A stretch of 64,000 nt of DNA, taken from positions 62,001 to 126,000 of the forward strand of contig JAJPHN010000040.1 of NCBI GenBank assembly GCA_021325235.1, given 5' to 3'. Source of the DNA: Terriglobia bacterium (GTDB lineage: Bacteria > Acidobacteriota > Terriglobia > Bryobacterales > Bryobacteraceae). The notes beneath the pieces are model-generated. The model saw nothing but the letters and a program-made list of their open reading frames with translations, was not told where the DNA came from and did not search any database. The position numbers were made by a program, and so were the translations under genes. Within the stretch, counting starts at the first letter, position 1. Each line of letters starts with the position of its first letter. This document shows positions 6,707-16,802 of this stretch, one piece after another.

Positions 6707-9139
6707 TTATTCGTGCCGCAACGCGATCATTGGATCAATACGGGCGGCGCGGCGCGCAGGATAAGTCGCAGCCAGCAGCGCGACTGCGATCAGGAACAAA
6801 ATCGCCGCAATCAGGCTGACCGCGTCATGGCTGGAAACGCCGAAAAGCAGAGTTTGTAGGAGACGCGTTGCAAAGAACGAAAGGCAGAGCCCGGCTGCGA
6901 CACCCAAGGAAGTCCATCTCGCTGAATACGCCAGCATCATGGCGGCGATGTTCGCCGGAGTAGCGCCGAGCGACATGCGAATGCCGATCTCCTGGGTGCG
7001 CTGCGTAACCAGATACGAGATGGTGCCGTAGAGACCGATGGCCGCCAAGAGGAGGCCGATGAGCGCGAAGCTGAGCAGCAGGATGGTTTGGAAACGTGGC
7101 GCAGCAGCGAGTTCGCCGAGTCGCGCATGCATCGTTCGTATTTCGACCGGCAGAGACGAATCGAGTTGAGCTACTTTCTGCTTGACGATGGCGGCCAGAA
7201 CGGAATCCGGAATGTCCCCGCGCAGCACGATGCTCAAGGTGCGCTGGGCGATCGGACCGGTGCCGTTGCGGTAGGTGTGGTCGGGAGTGTAACCGCGGAG
7301 TATGTAGTATTCGGGATTGCCGCCGGAAGTGAGCGCGGTATTTTTCACGTCAGGCACGATGCCGGCGATCTCGTACGATTGGCCGACAATCGAGAGTTGC
7401 TGGCCGATTGCGTTGTGGGTGGGGAAAAGCCGCCGGGCAAGCGATTCGCTCAGAATCGCGAGATTGGCGCCGCGGCGGCGATCGTCTTCGGTGAAAGATC
7501 GGCCCGCTATCACGGGAATACGGAACGCATCGAAGTAGCCGGGCGAGACGTAGCGCCAGAGAACCAGGCCGCCGCTGCCGGTCACTCGTGTTGCCTGATG
7601 CGCGACCTGAATCACCGATAGCGGACGAGATCGCTCCCAGCCGGCCGGCGGAAGAGAATCACTCAGACCCACGGCTCGAATGCCCGGGATCGCGCGCAGC
7701 CGCTGCTCCAGCTGATTGAAGAAAGCGACGCGCTCTTCTGGTTTGGTGTAGCGGCTGGCGGGGAGGACGAGTTCCGCGGTAACGATATGGCTGGTGGCCA
7801 TACCGAGCGGCTGCGTCTCGAGCTTCCAAAGGCTTCGGACCAGTAGTCCGGCGCTCGAGAGCAGCACGATCGAGAGTGCAATTTGAGCAGAAACGAGCCC
7901 GTTCTTGAAGAGCATGGAGGAACGCGGCGCCGTGCCGCGGGAACCGGTGAGGTCCTCAAGGCGCGGCGAAAGCAGAGCAGGAGCCAAGCCAAAGAGCAGA
8001 CCAGAGCCGATGGAAATCGTAAAGCAGAAAGCGAGGACGCGCAGATCGAGAGAAGCGCTCTGCAGGTGGGGAATCGCACCGGCATTTTGCCGGATGAAAA
8101 AGCGCAGCAGGATGGCTGCAAGGCCGCAACCGAGCAGACCTCCAGTCAGGGACAGCAGCAGCGATTCGGTGAGCATCTGGCGCGCGAGGCGGGAGCGCGT
8201 GATGCCGAGCGCAGCGCGAATCGCAAATTCGGTCCGGCGACCCGCGGCCCGAGCAAGCAGGAGATTGGCGACATTGGCGCAAGAGATCAACAAAACGGCC
8301 AGTACAGCCCCAAGCAGTGTGGTAGCCGCGAGACGCGCAGAGCCCAGCTGATGCTCGCGCATGGATTGTGTTTGGAACTGAAGCTCTTTGCGAAACTGGG
8401 GCGGCGCTTCCGAACGGATGTGCTCGAAAAAGGGCTGCAGCTGGGCACGGGCAGCAGCAAGCGTGAGACCGGGTTTGAGGCGCCCGATCACGCGCAGCAC
8501 GCGCGTACCGTTATGCGACCAGCCGGCTGGCTGAATAATTTGCGGGACCAGCAGATCGGCGTGCTGCAGAGTGGGCAACTCGAATGACGGAGGTAGAACG
8601 CCGAGGATGCGGGCGGGTGCGCCATCGAGCGATAACGTTCGACCTGCGATGTGCGGGTCGCCTGCAAAGCGGCTCAGCCATAGGCCGTAACTCAACAGCA
8701 CGGAGCGCGTTGCGCCGGGTCGAGTGTCTTCCCGCGAAAAGTTGTGGCCGAGTACAGGCTGGACGCCGAGCACCGGGAGAAAGCTCGAGTCCACTTCTGC
8801 GCAGCGCTGCCGCAGTGCAGTGCCGCTGGTGATATCGCAGTCATCTACGCCGCTCCACGAAGTCATGGACTGGAACGGGTTTGAGTAATCGAAGAGGTCC
8901 TTGTAATCGGCAGCGAAGAGGAATTCGCCGCCGTCCAAGACCCAGTGGGTACTGATCCCGAATGACACCAGCTGGGTATCGGCGCGGTACGGGAGCGGGC
9001 GGAACAGGATGCGGTCGGTAGCGCTGAAGACCGCGGTGGCGGCGCCGATGCCGAGCGCGGAGGCGACGAGCGCGATGAAGACGAATGCTGGCGAGCGACG
9101 CCAGGCTCGGATGGCAAACTTCAAATCCGATAGGGCCAT
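6707..9139 (-). CDS. ADOP/MacB-type ABC transporter permease
   Basis: 810 aa. TM1 (about 17-39) is followed by a MacB-like periplasmic domain, a second TM at about 272-294 (LLGAVLAVLLISCANVANLL), further TM helices, a second periplasmic domain and a C-terminal FtsX bundle ending TYPARRAARIDPMIALRHE. This duplicated FtsX layout is the acidobacterial ADOP family. It lacks the N-terminal cytoplasmic extension many ADOP proteins have, and no ATPase gene is adjacent. Export of lipids, peptides or macromolecules is possible, but the substrate is not readable. Confidence 0.9.
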   Translation of the reverse strand: MALSDLKFAIRAWRRSPAFVFIALVASALGIGAATAVFSATDRILFRPLPYRADTQLVSFGISTHWVLDGGEFLFAADYKDLFDYSNPFQSMTSWSGVDDCDITSGTALRQRCAEVDSSFLPVLGVQPVLGHNFSREDTRPGATRSVLLSYGLWLSRFAGDPHIAGRTLSLDGAPARILGVLPPSFELPTLQHADLLVPQIIQPAGWSHNGTRVLRVIGRLKPGLTLAAARAQLQPFFEHIRSEAPPQFRKELQFQTQSMREHQLGSARLAATTLLGAVLAVLLISCANVANLLLARAAGRRTEFAIRAALGITRSRLARQMLTESLLLSLTGGLLGCGLAAILLRFFIRQNAGAIPHLQSASLDLRVLAFCFTISIGSGLLFGLAPALLSPRLEDLTGSRGTAPRSSMLFKNGLVSAQIALSIVLLSSAGLLVRSLWKLETQPLGMATSHIVTAELVLPASRYTKPEERVAFFNQLEQRLRAIPGIRAVGLSDSLPPAGWERSRPLSVIQVAHQATRVTGSGGLVLWRYVSPGYFDAFRIPVIAGRSFTEDDRRRGANLAILSESLARRLFPTHNAIGQQLSIVGQSYEIAGIVPDVKNTALTSGGNPEYYILRGYTPDHTYRNGTGPIAQRTLSIVLRGDIPDSVLAAIVKQKVAQLDSSLPVEIRTMHARLGELAAAPRFQTILLLSFALIGLLLAAIGLYGTISYLVTQRTQEIGIRMSLGATPANIAAMMLAYSARWTSLGVAAGLCLSFFATRLLQTLLFGVSSHDAVSLIAAILFLIAVALLAATYPARRAARIDPMIALRHE

Positions 9140-9183
9140 TAAGGCAGAATACTACATAGTCTACGAAGCTGAGCTGGACTGCC

Positions 9184-9852
9184 TTACTCCGGCCGGCGAA
9201 GCACATCGGCGAAAACGAAGCCGTCGCGCACCAGAACTTCGCCGGTCTCCACAGGGATGGGATGCGGGAAAACGGGCGCGTCGTAGACAAATGTATGAAA
9301 TTCGCCATTTTCACCGCACGGATCGACGTTTGTGGGCAGTTCTTCAAGAAACGTCTGATCATAATCACGGCCGGCAAAACTCTCATCCAGTCTCGATGGA
9401 TCGACACAGGTAATTTTGGCGCGCACTCCGGCGGCGAGCATGTCGCGGGCAAGCTGAGCAGTCGGGAGCTGCCAGAGCGGAAAAAGCGGCTCGAGACCGG
9501 CCGCTTGCAGCTGCTGTTCGCGATAGCGGCGGATATCTTGGAGAAAGAGATCGCCAAAGGCGACGGCGGTGATGCGCTCCGACAAGGCACGCTCCCAAAC
9601 CGGTGCGAGCAGTTTTTCGTACTGAGCATTGCTGCAGCAGGGCGGGAGTTCAACAGCCCAGAGCTGAATGCCGAGCAGCAGCGCCTGCTCTTCCACGAGC
9701 GCGCGCCGCACGGCATGCATCGCGACGCGCTGAGCCGAAGAGTTGAACGTGGTCAATAGGGCGCAGATGCGGATTCCGGGTGTTCTGGACAGAAGGTGGA
9801 GTGCCCAGGCGCTGTCCTTTCCGCTGCTCCAGCTTAAGAGGATATTCTGCAA
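9184..9852 (-). CDS. ATP-pyrophosphatase, diphthine-ammonia ligase-like
   Basis: 222 aa. The PP-loop SSGKDS lies at residues 8-13 (SWSSGKDSAWAL) and a second conserved motif VDPCGENGEFHTF is near the C-terminus; both are diagnostic of the Dph6/MJ0570-like adenine-nucleotide hydrolase family. Bacteria lack diphthamide, so the bacterial substrate is unknown; an ATP-dependent amidation is the family chemistry. The start is TTG at 9852 with no obvious Shine-Dalgarno, so the exact N-terminus is not certain. Confidence 0.85.
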   Translation of the reverse strand: MQNILLSWSSGKDSAWALHLLSRTPGIRICALLTTFNSSAQRVAMHAVRRALVEEQALLLGIQLWAVELPPCCSNAQYEKLLAPVWERALSERITAVAFGDLFLQDIRRYREQQLQAAGLEPLFPLWQLPTAQLARDMLAAGVRAKITCVDPSRLDESFAGRDYDQTFLEELPTNVDPCGENGEFHTFVYDAPVFPHPIPVETGEVLVRDGFVFADVLRRPE

Positions 9853-9876
9853 TGCAGGTTCAGTGTAGAAGACGGT

Positions 9877-10644
9877 CTACAGCCTGGCCTGCGCCACCCC
9901 CAGAACTTTGCGCGATTTCTCGTCTTCGAGGAAGGCGACAACGCGCAAACCGGGAGCCGTCAATTGCGGCACCGTGATCGTGAGGTCCTTTGAGCAGGAC
10001 GCGCCCGCGGCGATTTTTTCGACCGGTTTGAGGGACCGCACCACGGCGACATGCGTGAGCAGGCGGCCGCCGTTTTCGCCTCCGGAGACCCTGGATTCGG
10101 CGCGCTCCTGCGCAATCGCGAGGTACAAGATGGTTTTGCCGGCTGTGCCGGGAAGCGGGCCGGAGCTGATGTGCAGCTTCAGATGATTGCCGTCGCGAAC
10201 GGGCGCTGTAAGCGTGAGCGGGACCTTCGACATTTCCGCTGCGGCCTGCACGGCGGATCGAATGGCGGCAACATTGCCGCCCAAGGCCTGGCGCGCGCCA
10301 TCGACCACGATCTGCGGCGTATAGACCTCATCGATGTGGAACTGCTCGCCATAGGCGATCTGACGTTCGCTGAACAAATGCGCGGAGTAGGGGTCGTGCC
10401 AGCCGGGACCATTCCAGTAATCGACATGCTCGCTCAATACGACAAGCTCGGCCTGCGGAAACGGCTGTTCTTTATCAAGCGCTTCGAGCAGCTGGTCTGC
10501 GGGCGGGCAGCTCGAACACCCTTCGGAGGTGAACAGCTCGAGCAAGACGGGAACGCGTTTTTCAGGCGCCGGATCGTGCGTCTGGAATCCGGAGGCCACT
10601 AGTGCGCCCATCGAGAAAAGTAACGCGCTGATTCGCGCCTTCAT
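9877..10644 (-). CDS. Secreted DUF1223 thioredoxin-like protein
   Basis: 255 aa from ATG 10644, chosen because it begins a good signal peptide (KARISALLFSMGALVASGF); an open frame further upstream is compositionally implausible. LLELFTSEGCSSCPPADQLL contains the CxxC (CSSC) typical of DUF1223, followed by VVLSEHVDYWN and a C-terminal beta-domain. The fold is thioredoxin-like and probably periplasmic. It is 24 bp upstream of the ATP-pyrophosphatase on the same strand. Confidence 0.85.
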   Translation of the reverse strand: MKARISALLFSMGALVASGFQTHDPAPEKRVPVLLELFTSEGCSSCPPADQLLEALDKEQPFPQAELVVLSEHVDYWNGPGWHDPYSAHLFSERQIAYGEQFHIDEVYTPQIVVDGARQALGGNVAAIRSAVQAAAEMSKVPLTLTAPVRDGNHLKLHISSGPLPGTAGKTILYLAIAQERAESRVSGGENGGRLLTHVAVVRSLKPVEKIAAGASCSKDLTITVPQLTAPGLRVVAFLEDEKSRKVLGVAQARL

Positions 10645-10705
10645 ACTTTCGAAGCCTCGACTCTTTATACAGCAGTTTGCGGCCGGATGGGAGGACGAAC
10701 TGGCA

Positions 10706-12283
10706 TTACGGCACGAACGCGAGGAACGCTTGCCCCCGATAGCGCTCCGGGACGAAAGCGATCCAGGCTTCTGAACGAGCGGTATGGGGCGGCATGAGCT
10801 CATCGGGCAAGCCGAAAGGCAAGGCGCGGCCCAGACCGATGATCGTGCCAGCAGGATTGACCAGAAGCACGCGTGTGGCACGAACAGGGGAACGGCCGAT
10901 CACTTCCAGTCCGGATGCGACGGGCAGAGTGCGTTCTATTTCGGCTGCGCGCATGTTGCGCGATTTGGCCATCTCGCCGAGAGACGAAGGCTCAGCGTAG
11001 ATCGATAGCCGCGAGTCTTTCAGTTCGGGAAGATAATGCGCGACGAACTCAGGGCTCGGAAAGATATGCCGTATCAGCTCCGGATCGAAAACATCGTTTT
11101 CGAGACTCAGCTGTGTAATCTGCGCAGCGACAAATGGCCGCAGGTTGAAGCTCCACCACCAGTTCAGTTTGCGGCTCGAGAGCATCAGCAGCGCCATTAC
11201 GATCAGTGGGAGTAGCGGCATCCAGGCGAAGCGCCGCTGGGCAGCGGCGTACAGAACGAGAATGAGCAGCGCCCCCCAACTCAGCATGACGGGCACCAGA
11301 TAACGAGAGGCTCTTGCGGCCGTGAAGGTCGTATCGCTCGGATCCATACGGCCGGCTGCAATCAACACGGCGGAGATGAGCGTGAACGTGTACCAGCCGC
11401 AGCTCACGATTCCCAAACGATTTCTCGAACGAATCGCAGCAGGCGCAAGCAGCAGGAAAACGGACACTGCTGCCCCACCGACGTATAAACCGAAGTGCGG
11501 CGATTTCATGCCGCCGAAAGGCATGCTTAAGAATGTAGCGACGAAGCCCGCTGTGTAGAACGGATGATAGAGCAGGTTCGTGAAGCTGCTATCGCCCACG
11601 AAGCGGTAACCCACGAAATAGAGTGCTATGGCAATGCAGCCGCTGAGCAACAAGGCAACCATTTGGCGGCGATTCAGCCGGAACAGAGCGGCGGCGGTCC
11701 AGAGCACGGGCCAGAGCAACAAGCCGTTACCGCAGGAATAAGTAGCCACTACGCCGCAGGCAATGGCGCCCGCGACGTACGCGTTACTCTGCGGTCCAAG
11801 CAGAAGGAGCGAGAGCAGCGCAGCAAGCGACATCAGGCTCCACTGAAGGAGAAACGGATCGCCGAGAGAGAGAGCCGAACCTTTCCAGCCGATCGCCGCG
11901 CTCGCGACGAGCACGATCAGGACGCGATCCGCTGGCGCGAGTTTGCGATCGCGAAGGATGGGACAGGCGAGTACCAGCCAGCTTGACACGTAACAGAGAC
12001 AGCTGACCACAACCGGCAACACGCGCCGCATGCGGAAAACGAGCACGTCGAAGGCGAAGACCAGATCGGGGAATACAATTCGGTGCTCGTTGTGCTGTTG
12101 CCAGAGATAACGGAAATCGAAGCGCTGAATCTGAGGGAGATGATAGACCACGCGCCAATAATCGGCGAACGGAATCTCCAGGTATAAAGCGTGCATGGCC
12201 GAAAAGTTTTCGAGCCAGTTTTTGAAGCAGAGCGCAGCGGCCAGAACGAGCGCCAGACCAGTGAAAACACTGCGTGCGCGCAA
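10706..12283 (-). CDS. Polytopic membrane protein of sugar module
   Basis: About 525 aa from TTG 12283; the frame is open to ATG 12364 but that would overlap the divergent epimerase gene. TM1 is [16 protein letters not shown], then [11 protein letters not shown] and a [13 protein letters not shown] motif in the first extracytoplasmic loop, then about nine more TM helices, and a soluble C-terminal domain of about 120 residues. The loop followed by many TMs resembles GT-C-type glycosyltransferases or polysaccharide membrane proteins, but I cannot assign a family. Divergent from the epimerase/GT2 genes, with 40 bp between. Confidence 0.7.
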   Translation of the reverse strand: MRARSVFTGLALVLAAALCFKNWLENFSAMHALYLEIPFADYWRVVYHLPQIQRFDFRYLWQQHNEHRIVFPDLVFAFDVLVFRMRRVLPVVVSCLCYVSSWLVLACPILRDRKLAPADRVLIVLVASAAIGWKGSALSLGDPFLLQWSLMSLAALLSLLLLGPQSNAYVAGAIACGVVATYSCGNGLLLWPVLWTAAALFRLNRRQMVALLLSGCIAIALYFVGYRFVGDSSFTNLLYHPFYTAGFVATFLSMPFGGMKSPHFGLYVGGAAVSVFLLLAPAAIRSRNRLGIVSCGWYTFTLISAVLIAAGRMDPSDTTFTAARASRYLVPVMLSWGALLILVLYAAAQRRFAWMPLLPLIVMALLMLSSRKLNWWWSFNLRPFVAAQITQLSLENDVFDPELIRHIFPSPEFVAHYLPELKDSRLSIYAEPSSLGEMAKSRNMRAAEIERTLPVASGLEVIGRSPVRATRVLLVNPAGTIIGLGRALPFGLPDELMPPHTARSEAWIAFVPERYRGQAFLAFVP

Positions 12284-12323
12284 GCCCGCGCTCGGCTCCG
12301 CACCCTGCGCTAGACTTCTTTTA

Positions 12324-13412
12324 GTGGCGAAAAAGGCTCTTGTAACTGGCTCGTGCGGTCTCATCGGATCCGAAGTCTGTCTTCATCTTGCACGCAATGG
12401 ATTTCAGATTTATGGCGTGGACAATAACGAGCGCTCGGTCTTTTTTGGACCCGAGGGTGACACGCGCTGGTCGTTGAAACGGCTGCAGACGCAGATCTCA
12501 GGCTATCGTCATTTCGACCTTGACATACGCAATCGCGAGGGCGTGCTGCGGCTGGTGGAAGAAGTGCGCCCGGATGCGATTGTGCACACCGCGGCGCAGC
12601 CCTCACACGATCGGGCGGCCGCAATTCCATTCGACGATTTCGACACGAACGCAGTGGGCACGCTGAACTTTCTGGAAGCAGCGCGGCGGTCGAGTCCGGA
12701 AGCGCCATTCGTCCACATGTCGACTAACAAAGTCTACGGCGACCGCCCGAATACGATCGCGCTGCGCGAGTTGGAAACGCGCTGGGATTACGCGGATGCG
12801 CAGTATGAGCATGGTATTCCGGAGACGTTTTCGATCGACCAGTCGAAGCATTCGCTGTTCGGCGCCTCGAAGGTGGCGAGCGACGTGATGGTGCAGGAAT
12901 ACGGCCGCTACTTCAACATGCCGACGTGCTGCCTGCGCGGCGGATGTCTGACGGGTCCGAATCATTCCGGTGTCGAGCTGCACGGTTTTCTGAGTTATCT
13001 GGTGCGCTGCAATCTGGAAGGACGCGAATACAAAGTTTTCGGCTACAAAGGCAAGCAGGTTCGGGACAACATTCATTCGGAAGACGTGGCGAACTTCATC
13101 GTGGAGTTTTGCGCGGCTCCACGAGCGGGTGAAGTCTACAACATCGGCGGCGGCAAGGACAATTCATGCTCGATTCTGGAGGCTTTCCAGATTGCCGAGG
13201 AGTTTAGCGGAAAGCCGCAGCGCTATGTCTACGTGGATCAGAACCGGATCGGCGACCACATCTGCTACTACAGCGACCTGCGCAAGATGAAGTCGCATTA
13301 TCCGAAATGGACGATTACGCGTTCGCTGCGGGACACGATTCGCGAAATCACTGAATCGTGGAACGCGAGGCTTTCCGTGAGTCAACCGGCATCGGCCGGC
13401 GCGCGCGGATGA
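12324..13412 (+). CDS. NAD-dependent epimerase, CDP-paratose/tyvelose 2-epimerase-like
   Basis: 362 aa from GTG 12324. The Rossmann motif [12 protein letters not shown] is at the N-terminus and MSTNKVYGD follows. The substrate region [14 protein letters not shown] and [15 protein letters not shown] match the CDP-tyvelose/paratose 2-epimerase branch of extended SDRs. In the YxxxK catalytic motif the tyrosine is replaced by Phe179 (LFGASK, Lys183). The gene overlaps the next SDR gene by 4 nt (ATGA), showing translational coupling. It acts on nucleotide sugars in the cytoplasm; exact substrate unknown. Confidence 0.85.
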   Translation: MAKKALVTGSCGLIGSEVCLHLARNGFQIYGVDNNERSVFFGPEGDTRWSLKRLQTQISGYRHFDLDIRNREGVLRLVEEVRPDAIVHTAAQPSHDRAAAIPFDDFDTNAVGTLNFLEAARRSSPEAPFVHMSTNKVYGDRPNTIALRELETRWDYADAQYEHGIPETFSIDQSKHSLFGASKVASDVMVQEYGRYFNMPTCCLRGGCLTGPNHSGVELHGFLSYLVRCNLEGREYKVFGYKGKQVRDNIHSEDVANFIVEFCAAPRAGEVYNIGGGKDNSCSILEAFQIAEEFSGKPQRYVYVDQNRIGDHICYYSDLRKMKSHYPKWTITRSLRDTIREITESWNARLSVSQPASAGARG

Positions 13413-14476
13413 AGCTGCTCATCACCGGCATCTGCGGTTTCGTGGGAAGCCGGCTAGCGGCGTATCTGCAGGAGATCTCTCCCGGCGTAGAGATCTTCGG
13501 CATCGATAATCTGCTGCGGCCAGGGTCGGAGATGAATCGCGAGGCGCTGGCGAAGCGAGGCGTTCGCTTCACGCATGGCGATCTGCGGCTGCGAAGCGAT
13601 GTCGATGCGCTTCCCAAGTGCGACTGGGTGATCGATGCGGCGGCGAATCCGAGCGTGCTGGCGGGAGTGGACGGGCGGTCGAGTCCGCGTCAGCTTTCGG
13701 AACACAATCTGGATGGGACACTGAACATTCTCGAATACTGCCGGGAACACAAGGCGGGCTTCGTATTGCTCAGCACGAGCCGTGTTTACTCGATCAAAGC
13801 GCTTGCTCAGTTGCCGGTCGAGGTGTGCGACCGCGCTTTCGAACTCAACCCGAGAGAGCTGCGCACAGCAGGCGTGAGCGCAGCGGGTATCAACGAGCGC
13901 TTTTCAACGGAGCCGCCGGTGTCGCTTTACGGAGCAACGAAGCTGGCTTCGGAGGTGATGGCACGCGAGTACGGGTTGACGTTCCAGTTTCCGGTGTGGA
14001 TCAATCGGTGCGGCGTGCTGGCAGGCGCGGGGCAGTTCGGCACGGCTGAGCAAGGGATCTTTTCGTACTGGCTGCATGCACACGCGGAACGGCGTCCGCT
14101 GCGCTACATCGGATTTGGCGGGCACGGCTACCAGGTGCGCGATGCGTTTCATCCGGCCGATCTTGCGGAACTGGTGAGCGCGCAGCTCAAACAGGATCCG
14201 CCAGAGGATCCGGTCTTTCATGTAAGCGGTGGGGCGGAGAACGCGATGTCACTGGCGCAACTGACCGCATGGTGCGATGAGCGTTTCGGCAAACACGTGC
14301 CGCAGCCGGATACGCGCCCGCGTCCGTTTGATATCCCCTGGCTGGTAATGGATCACACGCGAGCTGCCGAGCACTTCGATTGGCGGCCCAAGCGATCGCT
14401 TTACGCCATTCTGGATGAGATTTTCGATCACGTGCGGCATAATCCGGGATGGCTCGCCAAATGCGGAGCCGTGTAG
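13409..14476 (+). CDS. NAD-dependent epimerase, CDP-tyvelose epimerase-like (second copy)
   Basis: 355 aa. [15 protein letters not shown] is the nucleotide-binding motif, LLSTSRVYS the Ser/Thr motif, and LYGATK gives intact catalytic Tyr174 and Lys178. [18 protein letters not shown] and [20 protein letters not shown] again point to the tyvelose-epimerase branch. It starts inside the stop of the preceding SDR (ATGA overlap). The pair could act in sequence or as a heterodimer; the intact motif here contrasts with the Phe-substituted partner. Confidence 0.87.
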   Translation: MKLLITGICGFVGSRLAAYLQEISPGVEIFGIDNLLRPGSEMNREALAKRGVRFTHGDLRLRSDVDALPKCDWVIDAAANPSVLAGVDGRSSPRQLSEHNLDGTLNILEYCREHKAGFVLLSTSRVYSIKALAQLPVEVCDRAFELNPRELRTAGVSAAGINERFSTEPPVSLYGATKLASEVMAREYGLTFQFPVWINRCGVLAGAGQFGTAEQGIFSYWLHAHAERRPLRYIGFGGHGYQVRDAFHPADLAELVSAQLKQDPPEDPVFHVSGGAENAMSLAQLTAWCDERFGKHVPQPDTRPRPFDIPWLVMDHTRAAEHFDWRPKRSLYAILDEIFDHVRHNPGWLAKCGAV

Positions 14477-14482
14477 CAATCG

Positions 14483-15274
14483 ATGCCTGATTCGACAACG
14501 GCCCCGAACAAAGGCGAACCGCTGCAGTTGCTGAGCGTGGTGATTCCGGCGCGCGACGAGGAAGGGTGCATCGCGTCGACTGTCGAGCATCTGCATGTGG
14601 AGCTGCGCCTGCACAACATCCCGCATGAGATCGTGGTGGTCGACGACGGGAGCACGGACCATACCTGGGAGAGGCTGCAGGAGGCGCGTACACGCGTTCC
14701 GGTGCTGCGTCCGGTGGAGAATACTGGCCTGCACGGTTTCGGACGGGCCATCATATTCGGGCTGGAGCAGATGCGCGGCGATGCGGTGGTGATCATGATG
14801 GCCGATGAATCGGACGACGCGCGGGACGTGGTGCGCTACTGGCAGCTGCTCAACGAAGGCTGGGATTGCGTGTTCGGCTCACGTTTTGTCCGCGGCGGAG
14901 GCGTGATCGATTATCCGTGGCTGAAGATGCGAGTGAACCGGCTGGCGAATTTCTTCATCCGCGTGATGTTTCGCATCCGGCTGAACGACACGACGAACGC
15001 ATTCAAAGCGTATCGGCGTACAGTGATCGAAGGATGCAAGCCGCTGCTCTCGCCGCATTTCAATCTGACGGTCGAAATTCCGCTTAAGGCGATTGTGCGC
15101 GGCTATAGCTGGACGGTGATTCCGATTACCTGGCGCAATCGCAGAACGGGCGTGCCGAAGCTCAAGATTAAGGAGATGGGTAGCCGCTACCTGTTCATCT
15201 GCTTGTACGTGTGGCTCGAGAAATACTTCAGCCGCGGCGATTACCGGCGGCTGGATGAGGAACCGGGCCGGTAA
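14483..15274 (+). CDS. Family 2 glycosyltransferase (dolichyl-phosphate mannosyltransferase-like)
   Basis: 263 aa, a single GT-A domain: SVVIPARDEEGCIAST, IVVVDDGSTDHTWE, ENTGLHGFGRAI, and MMADESDD in the nucleotide-sugar/metal site. No long TM helix is evident, although the C-terminus (YLFICLYVWLEKYF) is amphipathic and could touch the membrane. Such enzymes typically transfer a sugar to polyprenyl phosphate. It begins 6 bp after the second epimerase, so it is the third gene of that operon. Confidence 0.88.
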   Translation: MPDSTTAPNKGEPLQLLSVVIPARDEEGCIASTVEHLHVELRLHNIPHEIVVVDDGSTDHTWERLQEARTRVPVLRPVENTGLHGFGRAIIFGLEQMRGDAVVIMMADESDDARDVVRYWQLLNEGWDCVFGSRFVRGGGVIDYPWLKMRVNRLANFFIRVMFRIRLNDTTNAFKAYRRTVIEGCKPLLSPHFNLTVEIPLKAIVRGYSWTVIPITWRNRRTGVPKLKIKEMGSRYLFICLYVWLEKYFSRGDYRRLDEEPGR

Positions 15275-15293
15275 ACGTGAGCGAATGGCGCTC

Positions 15294-16802
15294 TCAGTTC
15301 GCCGCGAGCAGCTTGGTATCGCGCAGCGCGCCGATGGCCGCCTGAATCTGCGGGTCGCGCTGAGCCTGAACTTCTTCGCCTTTGGCGACACCTTCGGCCT
15401 GGGTGATGATTTCTTCTTTCAGACGCGAGCTGATCCAAGGACGCTCGGCAGTCCATTCCGCCACGCCCGGCTGAATGGACCGGGAGGCGAGAAACACCTT
15501 CAGTTCGTCGAGCAGTGCGGGCGTAACTTCAAAATTTGCCGCGAGAGGCGAGTGCTGGGCCAGGTAGCTGGTGGCGAAGGAAGTCAGGACGCCGCTGGCA
15601 TCGAGCACGGTTTCGAGGCGTGTCAGAGCGCGCGGCTCCACTCGGATATCGGGCTGGATGCCGCCCCCCCCGCGCACCGTGCGGCCTTTATCGGTTTTAT
15701 AGACGGGAGCGTTGTTGGAGGCGGGAGAAAAGGTTTCCGAAAGAGCTGAGTCGCGCAGCGGGTGTTGGATCGAGCGGCCGCTCGGGGTGTAGTAAAAGGC
15801 GGTCGTGATGGCGAGTCCAGCGCCATCCGAGAGCGGGAGCACGCTTTGCACGAGACCCTTACCGTAGCTGGTTTCGCCGACGATGGTGGCGCGGTCGTGA
15901 TCCTGCAGAGCGCCGGAGAAGATCTCGGAAGCACTGGCCGTTTTGCCATTGATGATAATCCCCAGACGGAAGGTGTAAGGCCTGGCATCCTTCGGAACGT
16001 CGGCTGTCTGCGGCGCGCTCGAACGCCCTTTGGCAGTGAGGATACGCTGGCCCGGCGAGAGAAATAGTGAGGCAGCGTCGAGGGCCGCTTTCACGACACC
16101 TCCGGGATTATTGCGCAGATCGAGAACCAGGCCTTGCAGCGAATTGCCGCCGAGTTTTTCGATAGCATCGCGCAGCAGCTTGGCGGTTTGCAGATCCCAA
16201 CTGGCGATGCGAATGTAGCCGATGCGCGGCGCGAGGAAGTACGCGCGATCGACGCTCGGAGAATCCATCAGCTCCGGTGTGAGCTGAAACTCAAGCAGTC
16301 GGGGCGCGCCCTGGCGGCGGATATACACCGTTACTTTCTGCTGGCGCGCTTCCGTGAGCAGTTCGATAATTTGCTGGGGCTCGAGCGAACGGATAGCGAT
16401 GTTGTTGATCGCGACCAGCTCGTCTCCGGCCTGAATACCGGCGCGGTTGGAAGGCGTACCAGGCAGAGTTTGCAGGAAAATTACCTGGCCAGGCAGAACG
16501 GAAACGATGCTGCCGAACCCTTTCTGCTCGGAGTCCTCCATCTCCTTTAACTGCTGGAACTGAGCAGGTGAAAAAAACTGTGTGTGCGGATCGAGCTCGC
16601 GCAGCATGGAGGGGATGGCGCCTTCGTAGACGAGCTTGTCGACGGGCGGCACGTCGGCCGAGTGCGTTTGAACCACGGAAAGCACGTCGATGAACTGGCG
16701 CAGGGCAGGATCGAGTTCTTTGGCGGTATCGGCAGGCGGCTGTTTCGACTCCTGCGCGCCGAGTAAACCGGCCACAGCGGCCAGTGCGAGAAAGCGCTTC
16801 AT
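15294..16802 (-). CDS. S41 carboxyl-terminal processing protease (CtpA/Prc)
   Basis: 502 aa from ATG 16802, which begins a signal peptide (KRFLALAAVAGLLGA). A PDZ domain (FGSIVSVLPGQ, NRAGIQAGDELVAIN) precedes the protease domain with DLRNNPGG, catalytic Ser290 in TASASE and Lys315 in SYGKG, the Ser-Lys dyad spacing of 25 residues known from Prc. It is exported and would cleave C-terminal tails of periplasmic proteins. Its ATG overlaps the ddl stop (TGATG), so it is translationally coupled to cell-wall synthesis. Confidence 0.93.
   Translation of the reverse strand: MKRFLALAAVAGLLGAQESKQPPADTAKELDPALRQFIDVLSVVQTHSADVPPVDKLVYEGAIPSMLRELDPHTQFFSPAQFQQLKEMEDSEQKGFGSIVSVLPGQVIFLQTLPGTPSNRAGIQAGDELVAINNIAIRSLEPQQIIELLTEARQQKVTVYIRRQGAPRLLEFQLTPELMDSPSVDRAYFLAPRIGYIRIASWDLQTAKLLRDAIEKLGGNSLQGLVLDLRNNPGGVVKAALDAASLFLSPGQRILTAKGRSSAPQTADVPKDARPYTFRLGIIINGKTASASEIFSGALQDHDRATIVGETSYGKGLVQSVLPLSDGAGLAITTAFYYTPSGRSIQHPLRDSALSETFSPASNNAPVYKTDKGRTVRGGGGIQPDIRVEPRALTRLETVLDASGVLTSFATSYLAQHSPLAANFEVTPALLDELKVFLASRSIQPGVAEWTAERPWISSRLKEEIITQAEGVAKGEEVQAQRDPQIQAAIGALRDTKLLAAN

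Noticed and set aside
10645-10881. N-terminal extension of the DUF1223 protein to 10881
   Set aside because: The extra residues are Ser/Cys/Arg-rich antisense of the neighbouring gene; the ATG at 10644 begins a proper signal peptide.
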